From assembly GCA_031276105.1 (NCBI GenBank), contig JAISNS010000227.1:1-21548 (forward strand): 21,548 nucleotides of DNA. The letters are read 5' to 3'. The DNA is from Dysgonamonadaceae bacterium (lineage in GTDB: Bacteria > Bacteroidota > Bacteroidia > Bacteroidales > Azobacteroidaceae). The notes under the pieces are model-generated. The model worked only from the letters and a program-made list of their open reading frames with translations. It had not been told where the DNA came from and made no database searches. Of this stretch, positions 1 to 7,424 are shown in pieces (position 1 is the stretch's first letter; each line of letters opens with the position of its first letter). The position numbers and the translations under genes were made by a program.

Positions 1-86
1 ATCGCAGGAATAGCGGCATTTGATTGATTTGCCTTGCTCCACGCTTGATAGATGGATTGGTTTGTATTAAATTTAGGTGTTGTCAT
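1..86 (-). CDS. 5' end of an unidentified protein (partial, runs off window)
   Basis: An open frame on the minus strand starts just after the GH78 gene stop and stays open to the window edge. Two in-frame ATG codons exist, at 105-107 and 84-86. I prefer the one at 84-86 because AAGG lies directly upstream and because the other ATG falls in sequence that looks like a relic of the preceding gene. The visible 28 residues begin MTTPKFNTNQ and contain no signal peptide or recognisable motif, so the product would be cytoplasmic if this is a gene. Its position 34 bp after the GH78 stop suggests it continues the operon. I do not recognise it, and so short an open frame could be chance. Confidence 0.35.
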   Translation of the reverse strand, partial: MTTPKFNTNQSIYQAWSKANQSNAAIPA

Positions 87-120
87 CCTTGATTTTTTCT
101 TTTGCATAGCGTCTGTATTC

Positions 121-2748
121 TCAAATTTCAACAACCCGGTTATTTTTCTTTATCTTCTTCCCATTCAGCCAACAATTTTTTACATTTTTCGGAAAAGCAA
201 TCGTAGCCGTTGTGCCTGCCGGTAATGACACATTCAGGCTGAATTTTTCGGGCGATTCTAATTGCCAATCCACGGCGATAGTTCCGTAGGGTGTTTCTTT
301 GGTTATTTTCGCCCAAGTTACGCCGCCGGGTATCTGTGGTTCGATAAATACATGCCTGTATCCCGGATTGTTTTCATCGGGACGAATGCCGCCGACCGCC
401 TGATAAAACCAAGTACCTATTCCGTTGTAGCAATTGTGGATGCGGCTTCTTTCACCGCTCCAATATTCCCAGGTGGTGGTTGCTCCGTTGTCTATCATGT
501 TCAGGTAGCCCGGATAATCACGCTTTTTCAACAGGGTATAAAAAAAATCGACCGCTTTATTTTGAATTGCCCATTCGGTAAGGATGGGAACCCCCACCAA
601 TCCAACGCCGATATGCCCTTGGTTTTGGGTTTCCGTCCTCTCAAAAAGTTGATTTTTCACTTTTTCATATACCGGCGCAGGCGTAACTCCCACCAGCATC
701 GGATACGAAAGGTCGAGTTGCGAACCGGTAGCATAAATATGCTTGCCGGCGTCAAAGAAAGTATGGTGTATCAGCCGGTTTAAGGCTTCTTTTCTATTTT
801 TCCATTCTTCTGCTTCATCCGGTTTGTTCAAAATGCCGGCAATTTTTGCCATAACGCCCAAACATTCGCTGATAAAGCAGTTGTTCACCAAATCAACGGA
901 CGATTGCGCTCCCGAATCCACCCCCCACGGAGCCAGCCAGTCGCCCAAATACCAGTCGCGGTATTCCAAATCAGGCCATCGTTTCAACAGCCCATCTACC
1001 GTATATTTATCGACATATTCAAACCACTGTTTCATCGCCGGATAATATCTTTCTATCAAACGGGCGTCGTTGTAATTGAGGTAGGTGCGCCAGGGCGCCA
1101 GCACGAAAAAGCCGCACCAATAGGGGCCTCCTCCTCCCGCACCCGGATTCGGCGCTACGTGAGGAAGACTTCCGCCTTCACGCATAGCGTCGCTCCACGC
1201 CATCAGCCAGTTGGTGAACAGGGGCGAGACATCGTACATGGTTTGCAAAGTCATGGTGGAAGAATTGCCGTCGCCGCCGTAACCTGCCCGTTCCAAATGC
1301 GGACAATCGACCATGTAACCGCCGAAGGCCAGGCAACGCATGGTGTATTGTATCATGTCGTGAATGGCGTTCAAATCGGCGTCGGAACATTCAAAAGAAG
1401 AGGCAACGCGATAATCGGTGTGAATCAGATAAGCCCGGATGTCGTCTTTTTGAGGTTTTTCGGCTAAATTGGTGATTCTCGCATACCTGAAAGCGTGATG
1501 ATTGAATTTATTACGGAAAACCTCATTCGCTTTTCCCGAAGCGATGTAAATATCTCGCTGTCCTTGCTCCTGAAAAACGCCTTTGTCGATGTAATCGGTG
1601 TATTCGATCGAAACGGTATCTCCTGCCTGTAATCGGGGGAATTTTATTTCAAACCAGCCGTTGATATTTTTGCCCAGATCGACCAGCCATGTATTGTTTC
1701 CTTCCGGCGTTATAGATTGGGGTACGAGTGTTTCCCGAATCTTATTCGGCTCCGTCATTTCAGGAGCGATTTCGATATTCGGCACATCTACTTCAACGAC
1801 CGGACGCCAGGTAAGCGCGTCCAATGTTTTGGAAGTCAAATCAGCCGGATTCAGTTTGGCGTCCACTCGTTCGCCTCCGAAACGAAGGGCTTGCCATGTG
1901 CCGGTATCTCGGTATCCTGTTTCGCGCCCTTGCCACGTGGCGCCGGTTGCAAGGATTGTTTGCCATTGCCCCTTGTTCCGTTGGTCTAATTGAGCATTTA
2001 CCAAAGCGCCGTCGTGTTCGGCCTGAAATCCGGTTCGGGTGTACCATCCCGTTCCGAGCCAAAATACCAATTCATTTTCTCCCGGTTGAAGGCAGGAAGT
2101 AACATCGTAAGTAACTGTGATAGACCTTTTCGTCAAATGCGAAACGGCGGGCGACAAAACATCATCGCCTACTCTTTTCCCGTTGATATATACTTCGTGA
2201 TAGCCCAATGAATTGACATGCAAAAAAGCGATGTTGCTCTCTTCTACGGTAAATTTTTTCCTCAACAAGGGCGTATGCGTATTTCCCGCATCGGCAGACA
2301 AACCGATGAACTTTCCCTGCAATTCTTTTTTACTCAAAATGCCTACGCCGAAACGGGCAATATGGCTCCAGGCGGAAACTTCGCCTTTATCGTTCCAAAT
2401 TCGTACGCGCCAATAACAGAGCGAACGCGACGTCAGGGTTTTCCCTTGATACGGCACCATCACCGATTCGTCGGACTGAAATTTGCCGGTATTCCACAAA
2501 TCTGCGTTGCCTTGGGTCAATTCCGTACTGTCGGACGCCACCTGAATTTCGTAAAACTGTTGCTGCATGGCGCCGCCGTCATACAAAATTTTCCAACTGA
2601 AATGAGGCGTTGTATTATCAATTGCATTAGCATTGATCAGATTTTCACATTTGAGTTCGACAAGCGATGGAGCCGACTGTGGCCGGCAACTTATTAAATT
2701 GACGAAAGACAAGGCGATAAACAAGAAATAAAAACAGTTGTTCTTCAT
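121..2748 (-). CDS. GH78 alpha-L-rhamnosidase, lipoprotein form
   Basis: An 875-residue glycoside hydrolase family 78 enzyme predicted to release terminal alpha-L-rhamnose by inversion. The signal peptide ends in a lipobox (L18-I-S-C21), so the mature protein should be lipid-anchored, probably on the outer membrane. An N-terminal beta-sandwich region (about 30-135) is followed by the rhamnosidase N-terminal and jelly-roll regions (about 160-450), the (alpha/alpha)6 catalytic barrel (about 450-790) and a C-terminal beta domain. The motif DCPHLERAGYGGD (481-493) supplies the acidic residues D481, E486 and D493, with the spacing described for characterised GH78 enzymes. E761 in the TTTWEYW segment is the probable general base. 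It is a close paralogue of the GH78 gene at 4175-7012 but stops about 68 residues earlier and lacks the sorting tail. It starts 3 bp after the SGNH hydrolase stop, so the two are surely co-transcribed. Confidence 0.93.
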   Translation of the reverse strand: MKNNCFYFLFIALSFVNLISCRPQSAPSLVELKCENLINANAIDNTTPHFSWKILYDGGAMQQQFYEIQVASDSTELTQGNADLWNTGKFQSDESVMVPYQGKTLTSRSLCYWRVRIWNDKGEVSAWSHIARFGVGILSKKELQGKFIGLSADAGNTHTPLLRKKFTVEESNIAFLHVNSLGYHEVYINGKRVGDDVLSPAVSHLTKRSITVTYDVTSCLQPGENELVFWLGTGWYTRTGFQAEHDGALVNAQLDQRNKGQWQTILATGATWQGRETGYRDTGTWQALRFGGERVDAKLNPADLTSKTLDALTWRPVVEVDVPNIEIAPEMTEPNKIRETLVPQSITPEGNNTWLVDLGKNINGWFEIKFPRLQAGDTVSIEYTDYIDKGVFQEQGQRDIYIASGKANEVFRNKFNHHAFRYARITNLAEKPQKDDIRAYLIHTDYRVASSFECSDADLNAIHDMIQYTMRCLAFGGYMVDCPHLERAGYGGDGNSSTMTLQTMYDVSPLFTNWLMAWSDAMREGGSLPHVAPNPGAGGGGPYWCGFFVLAPWRTYLNYNDARLIERYYPAMKQWFEYVDKYTVDGLLKRWPDLEYRDWYLGDWLAPWGVDSGAQSSVDLVNNCFISECLGVMAKIAGILNKPDEAEEWKNRKEALNRLIHHTFFDAGKHIYATGSQLDLSYPMLVGVTPAPVYEKVKNQLFERTETQNQGHIGVGLVGVPILTEWAIQNKAVDFFYTLLKKRDYPGYLNMIDNGATTTWEYWSGERSRIHNCYNGIGTWFYQAVGGIRPDENNPGYRHVFIEPQIPGGVTWAKITKETPYGTIAVDWQLESPEKFSLNVSLPAGTTATIAFPKNVKNCWLNGKKIKKNNRVVEI

Positions 2749-2751
2749 AAG

Positions 2752-4128
2752 TTAACTCCGTATAAGCGTTATTTTCCGTACAACCGGCTGATTGATTTTA
2801 TATATCGTTGAAACGAGCAAATCCATTTCATTTTGCCAGGCTTCCCTTACCTCCGGCAACATTGCTTTTACATAAATATCGCGTTTCGCCCGCACCCATC
2901 CGTTATCCAAATGTTTATCCAGCTCTTTGAGGGCTGCCCGGTTGCAGGCAAACAGCAAATCGGTTCCGCCGAAACAGGTATATTCCATCCACATATAATC
3001 GCGGAAACGATGTTCTATGTCCAAACGTTCTTCGTTTAAATGCATGATTTTCAATGCCTGCTGGTATTGCGGAGTATGGGTAAGCGCGGCCAGATTAATT
3101 CCTTTCGAGAAATCTTCGGCAGTCCATGTTCCTATTTCTTCGTCGTCGATCAGGAGCGTGTAATTGCCGTTCAGTCCGCTGACTTTGAGTATTTCGCCGT
3201 TCATTTCGTCCATGAAAGGAATCACTTCGAGCGCCTTCGCCTGTCCTTTTTGCTGCTCCCATCCTCGAGCAATGGTATCTAAAGGATAAGGCAATGCCTT
3301 CGCCAAGTAATTGAAACTAAGCCCGGCATCCGTTTTCTTTAAATGGGAAATCACACAGTTCGACTCTGATTTTACGACGGCATTTGCCGCATCAATGTCG
3401 ATAGCGGCCACTTCTTTTCCGGCAAAACCTTGCGCTTTGAGAAAAAGATAGGCCATCACCATGTGTCCGTCGTTGTCGGGATGAATCCGGTCTTTGCCGC
3501 AAAGGGTGAATGAAGGATTGGTTTTTTGCATCCGTTCGTTAATTTCCGTCATCGGCGCATTGAGGTCGATAAATTCCCATTTATTTTCCAGAGCCGCTTT
3601 CCGTTGAAAATCAACGATGCGCATCATGGCTTTATTTTTGTTCCGAAACGCATTGTTTTCAATTTGGGCTGTTTCGTCATACGGCGAGCTTCCCATCAGC
3701 ACAAGCCTTGTGCCGGACAGTTTTTTTAAGCGGCTTTCTATTTTTTTGTACCATTCATGCGATTCATTAACTCTTTTATCGGCAAATGCTTCGGCGCCGG
3801 GTTCATTGTATTCGAAATATCCGGTATCGTTCATGCCGAAGGTGGTAATCAAAACGGTCGGTTTTTTACTGAAAACATCGCCGTCCAGCCGTTTGAACAT
3901 TTCTTCCGCCCTGTCGCCGCCAACTCCGGCATTTAAAACGGTCAGGGGTCTATCGGGGAATCGGGTCATATAATATAACCAGATGTAGGAATGATAATGT
4001 CCGCCGTCGGTAATGCTGTTACCCAGAAATACTACCCGGTCGTTTTCCTTAAACGGAGACACTTGTTGCGCAATTGCATGCAAACTCAAAAAAGACAGAA
4101 TAAATAAATTAAAAATTTGTGCTTTCAT
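2752..4128 (-). CDS. SGNH/GDSL-family hydrolase, probable carbohydrate esterase
   Basis: A 458-residue secreted protein with a cleavable signal peptide (about 1-20, ending AIAQQ). The N-terminal half has all the SGNH blocks: GNSIT with nucleophile S38, NAGVGGD around G70, GMND with N100, and DRIH with D213 and H216 completing the triad. Known families of this type remove acetyl or other acyl groups from sugars, so removal of esters that block the neighbouring rhamnosidases is the likely role, by inference. The C-terminal half (about 235-458) is not part of the SGNH fold, and I do not recognise it. The gene lies 46 bp after one GH78 gene and 3 bp before the other, an arrangement that implies one transcript and coordinated action. 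The exact ester substrate cannot be read from the sequence. Confidence 0.88.
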   Translation of the reverse strand: MKAQIFNLFILSFLSLHAIAQQVSPFKENDRVVFLGNSITDGGHYHSYIWLYYMTRFPDRPLTVLNAGVGGDRAEEMFKRLDGDVFSKKPTVLITTFGMNDTGYFEYNEPGAEAFADKRVNESHEWYKKIESRLKKLSGTRLVLMGSSPYDETAQIENNAFRNKNKAMMRIVDFQRKAALENKWEFIDLNAPMTEINERMQKTNPSFTLCGKDRIHPDNDGHMVMAYLFLKAQGFAGKEVAAIDIDAANAVVKSESNCVISHLKKTDAGLSFNYLAKALPYPLDTIARGWEQQKGQAKALEVIPFMDEMNGEILKVSGLNGNYTLLIDDEEIGTWTAEDFSKGINLAALTHTPQYQQALKIMHLNEERLDIEHRFRDYMWMEYTCFGGTDLLFACNRAALKELDKHLDNGWVRAKRDIYVKAMLPEVREAWQNEMDLLVSTIYKINQPVVRKITLIRS

Positions 4129-4174
4129 AAACGATTATTTTTATTATTAATCAGGCAATTAAATTTTACAATCA

Positions 4175-7012
4175 TCATTTTACCATTTTTACGGCTTCAC
4201 CACCCTTTTTTAACAGATAAATACCGCGAGGCAAGGCATCCGTTTTTTGCTTTGCAACGGTTCGTCCATACAGGTCGTAAACAGTTATCGGCACATCCAT
4301 CATCGTGGTGTTTTTCACCGGTCGAACAGGGGTTGAGCCATTCAAATAGAGCGTCAGGTCATAGCGGCCGTTTTCGATTTCGATAGCTTTGTTATCGCTT
4401 ACCGTTACAGCTTCGCCGTTCACAAAACAACCGGTCGCGTTTTCCGGAAGAAGAACCGTCGCCGTCGTATTCGCCGGCAACGAAATCCGGTAAGTGAGCC
4501 GGTCGGTACCGGTTATTTGCCAATCTACGGCAATCGTGCCGTATGGAGATTCTTTGGTTGTTTTCGCCCAGGTTACTCCGGCGGGTATTTGCGGTTCTAT
4601 ATATACATGCTTGTAGCCGGGATTGTTTTCGTCGGGACGAATGCCGCCGACTGCCTGATAAAACCACGCCCCAATGCCGTTGTAGCAGTTGTGAACGCGG
4701 CTTCGTTCGCCGCTCCAATACTCCCAAGTGGTGGTGGCTCCGTTATCTATCATATACAGATAGCCCGGATAATCGCGTTTTTTCAACAGGGTGTACATCA
4801 TATCCGCCGCATGGTTACGAATCGCCCATTCGGTAATGATGGGAACGCCCACCAGTCCGCCGCCGATATGTCCCCGGTCTCTATTTGCCGTTCGCTCCAA
4901 CAGTTGGGTTTTAACGCCGGCATATAAATTTGCGGGAGTAACGCCGACCAGCATCGGATAGGCGAGGTCTAACTGTGCCGCATTCGCGTAAGTCTTGCTC
5001 GACGACCGGTAGTAAGTAGAATGAATAATTGCATCCAGCGTTTCCTTCCGCTGTTTAAAATCCGGCGCTTCCTCCGGTTTGCCTAAAATTCCGGCTATTT
5101 TTTCCATCACAGCCAAACATTCACTGATAAAACAATTGTTAACCAAATCGCTGTTGGAGCCGACGGCATTGGTCGGCGTCAGCCAATCGCCTAAATACCA
5201 CATCCGGTAATCCGTATTGGGCCATTCTTTCAACAAACCGTTAACGGTATATTTCTCCACATATTCCAACCATTGTTTCATAGCCGGATAATATTTCCGT
5301 ATCAAGCGGTCATCCCTGTAATTGACGTAGGTACGCCATGGCGCCATGATAATAAAACCGCACCAATACGGCCCGCCACCGCCGCCGCCCGGATTGGGCG
5401 CTACATAAGGAAGACTTCCGCCTTCGCGCATCACATCGCCCCAAGCCGTCAGCCAGTTGTGATACAAAGGCGATACATCGAACAGCGTTTGCAACGTAGT
5501 GGTGGAAGAATTGCCGTCGCCACCGTAGCCGGCCCGTTCAATATGCGGACAGTCGACCATATACCCTTCATACGCCAGGCAGCGCAGGGTATATTGTATC
5601 ATGTCGTGAATGGCGTTCAAATCGGCGTCGGAACATTCAAACGAGGCCGCCGGACGATAGCCGGTATGAATAAGGTAGGCCTTCATGTTTTCTATTTCAG
5701 GAACGATCGTCATCACTGAAATTTTCACATACCGAAAGGCATGGTAATTAAATTTATTGCAGAATACTTCATTTGCGGCTCCGCTGCCTGTAAAATAATC
5801 CTTTTGTCCTTGATCTTCCAAATTGCCGTCTTTATCCCTGAAATCGTAATAGTCAAAGATAACGGTCTGACCGGTTAATAATTTGGGGAATTTAATTTCA
5901 AACCAGCCATTGACCGTTTTGCCCATATCGACCAGCCAAACGCCGATGCTTAACTTTGTGAGAGAGACAGGGGTAATCACCTCCTGAATTTTATCGGGTT
6001 CGGTCATCTGCGGCGAGAGGATCAGATTCGGAATACTCACCTCAACGGCAGGCGTCCAACTCAATGTGTCTAATGTTTCGGGATTCAAATTTTTCGGAAG
6101 AAGTTTGGCGTTGACCCGCTCGCCGCCGAAACGATTGGCATTCCACGTTCCGGTGTCTTTATAGCCGGTTTCGCGGCCTTCCCACGATGAATCGGTTGAA
6201 ACAAGCGTTTCCCATTCGCCATTCTTTAAGAGGTCTAATTGGGCATTCACCAACGCTCCGGCAGGCGCGGGAGTAATCGGCGACATATCGTAAGCGGTGT
6301 TTTTATACCATCCGCTTCCGAGCCATAGTACTATTTCGTTTTCGCCCGGATCGAGAAGGGAAGTTACATCGTAAGTCAGGGATAAGGAGCGCTTATTTAA
6401 TTGGGATACAGCCGGCGACAATACCGCATCGCTCACCTTTTTCCCGTTAATGTACACTTCATGATAGCCCAGCGAATTGACGTGCAAGAAAGCGATGCTG
6501 TTATCCGTTACCGTGAATTTCTTCCTCAATAACGGCGTTTCCGTATTGGCGGCGCTGCTCGACAAACCGATAAACGTTCCCTGCCATTCTTCTCTGTTGA
6601 TAATTCCCACACCGAAACGGGCAATCGGACTCCAATCGGAAACCTCCGCTTTGTCGTTCCAAACCCGCACTCTCCAATAGGCTAACGAACGGGACGACAA
6701 GGCTTCTCCCTGATACGGAACCATCACCGACGAGGAAGATTCCCTTTGGCCGCTGTTCCATAAATCGGCATTGCCGGTGGTCAGCGCCACACTGTCGGAA
6801 GATACCTGAATCTCGTAAAACTGTTGCTGCATGGCGCCGCCGTCATACAGAATTTTCCAACTGAAATGAGGCGTTGTATTATCAATTGCATTGGGATTGA
6901 TGAGATTTTCGCATTTAAGTTCGGTAACAGTCACCGCCGAAAAAGCCAAGCCGTTGAAACTCGTCAAAGACAAGGCTGCGATTGCGCAATAGCAACAAAA
7001 TATATTTTTCAT
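4175..7012 (-). CDS. GH78 alpha-L-rhamnosidase with C-terminal T9SS-like sorting tail
   Basis: A 945-residue family GH78 enzyme with the same domain order as its paralogue at 121-2748. The acidic motif DCPHIERAGYGGD (487-499) gives D487, E492 and D499, and E764 in TTTWEYW is the probable base. The signal peptide (about 1-26, ending LAFSA) has no lipobox, so this copy should be cleaved by signal peptidase I. After the rhamnosidase C-terminal domain, a roughly 38-residue tail (908-945) carries VYDLYGR, GIY and a final KMVK, which resembles the second half of type A T9SS sorting domains. The usual Asn-Pro start of that domain is not evident, so the tail may be a short or degenerate version. It opens the third enzyme block, after a 412-bp repeat-bearing gap, and is followed 46 bp later by the SGNH hydrolase. 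Confidence 0.93.
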   Translation of the reverse strand: MKNIFCCYCAIAALSLTSFNGLAFSAVTVTELKCENLINPNAIDNTTPHFSWKILYDGGAMQQQFYEIQVSSDSVALTTGNADLWNSGQRESSSSVMVPYQGEALSSRSLAYWRVRVWNDKAEVSDWSPIARFGVGIINREEWQGTFIGLSSSAANTETPLLRKKFTVTDNSIAFLHVNSLGYHEVYINGKKVSDAVLSPAVSQLNKRSLSLTYDVTSLLDPGENEIVLWLGSGWYKNTAYDMSPITPAPAGALVNAQLDLLKNGEWETLVSTDSSWEGRETGYKDTGTWNANRFGGERVNAKLLPKNLNPETLDTLSWTPAVEVSIPNLILSPQMTEPDKIQEVITPVSLTKLSIGVWLVDMGKTVNGWFEIKFPKLLTGQTVIFDYYDFRDKDGNLEDQGQKDYFTGSGAANEVFCNKFNYHAFRYVKISVMTIVPEIENMKAYLIHTGYRPAASFECSDADLNAIHDMIQYTLRCLAYEGYMVDCPHIERAGYGGDGNSSTTTLQTLFDVSPLYHNWLTAWGDVMREGGSLPYVAPNPGGGGGGPYWCGFIIMAPWRTYVNYRDDRLIRKYYPAMKQWLEYVEKYTVNGLLKEWPNTDYRMWYLGDWLTPTNAVGSNSDLVNNCFISECLAVMEKIAGILGKPEEAPDFKQRKETLDAIIHSTYYRSSSKTYANAAQLDLAYPMLVGVTPANLYAGVKTQLLERTANRDRGHIGGGLVGVPIITEWAIRNHAADMMYTLLKKRDYPGYLYMIDNGATTTWEYWSGERSRVHNCYNGIGAWFYQAVGGIRPDENNPGYKHVYIEPQIPAGVTWAKTTKESPYGTIAVDWQITGTDRLTYRISLPANTTATVLLPENATGCFVNGEAVTVSDNKAIEIENGRYDLTLYLNGSTPVRPVKNTTMMDVPITVYDLYGRTVAKQKTDALPRGIYLLKKGGEAVKMVK

Positions 7013-7133
7013 ACAAATATCAAATTTATTAACGATTAATAGAATTATCCTGACATGATAAAGACATTTATTTTGTTCATTACCACCAAAAAATTAACAA
7101 TCAATAAAGTTAATTGGTAAATAGTTGCAATTT

Positions 7134-7155
7134 ACCCCCAGATAAATCTGGGGGT
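7134..7155 (-). terminator. Strong hairpin, possible terminator after GH92
   Basis: A perfect inverted repeat: an arm ACCCCCAGA and its exact complement TCTGGGGGT enclose the 4-base loop TAAA, giving a 9-bp stem rich in G/C. It lies about 270 bp downstream of the GH92 stop. The bases after it on the minus strand (TAAATTGC) are not a clean T-run, so intrinsic termination is uncertain. It could instead be an attenuator, a processing site or a 3' end stabiliser. Confidence 0.5.
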
Positions 7156-7269
7156 TATTCACAGGATACGCCTGTCGGCGTAATTCCGGCTTGTCCGGCT
7201 TAGGGATACGAAAATGATAAACTATAACGGCACGGTTAGTCAATCTCTTCCCTGCGGGAGTTTACTTAG

Positions 7270-7412
7270 CCCAGCGGAGTCCGATGGAGAAAATAAAATA
7301 ATTTACTCAGCCCAGCGGAGTCCGATGGAGAAAATAAAATGATGTTATTCATCCCAGCGGAGTCCGATGGAGGAAATAAAATAATTTACTCGTCCCAGCG
7401 GAGTCCAATGGA
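7270..7412. repeat. Four tandem copies of a 41-42 bp unit with a palindromic 19-bp core
   Basis: The core CCCAGCGGAGTCCGATGGA starts at 7270, 7311, 7353 and 7394; the last copy has A for G at one position. Core-to-core spacing is 41, 42 and 41 bp. The spacers are A/T-rich and similar to one another (AAAATAAAAT followed by ATTTACT or close variants). Within the core, CCA-x-CGGA-x-TCCG-x-TGG is symmetric apart from the x positions, so each copy is an imperfect inverted repeat of 17 bp. Function is unknown. A multi-site binding region for a dimeric DNA-binding protein, or a genome-wide intergenic repeat, are both possible. Confidence 0.85.
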
Positions 7413-7424
7413 TTCCTAATTTAT

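Larger units (their letters stand above)
7013..7424. other. 412-bp intergenic region with hairpins and a palindromic repeat array
   Basis: This gap separates the GH92 stop from the GH78 start. From the GH92 side it holds a four-copy array of a 19-bp imperfect palindrome (7270-7412), a small TCCC/GGGA hairpin (7249-7259), overlapping short inverted repeats (7161-7180), a strong hairpin (7134-7155), and then an A/T-rich stretch of about 120 bp leading to the GH78 start, with a further inverted repeat AATTAAC/GTTAATT at 7092-7098 and 7109-7115. I see no convincing open reading frame or tRNA. The region probably ends or attenuates the GH130-GH92 transcript and holds a promoter for the GH78-SGNH-GH78 block, but no clear promoter consensus is visible. 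Confidence 0.7.

Noticed and set aside
1178..1390. Second minus-strand frame inside the GH78 gene (and similar frames on both strands)
   Set aside because: These are Arg- and His-rich shadow frames of the strongly conserved GH78 sequence, repeated in the paralogue, with no start signal or family features of their own.
7021..7028. TAAATTTG on the minus strand as a Bacteroidota -7 promoter box for GH78
   Set aside because: It fits TAnnTTTG but lies only about 8 bp from the ATG, leaving no room for a leader, and no TTG -33 box is found at the right distance.
7270..7412. CRISPR array
   Set aside because: The four repeats have spacers that are short (about 22 bp), A/T-rich and similar to each other, and no cas gene is present, so these are tandem repeats rather than acquired spacers.
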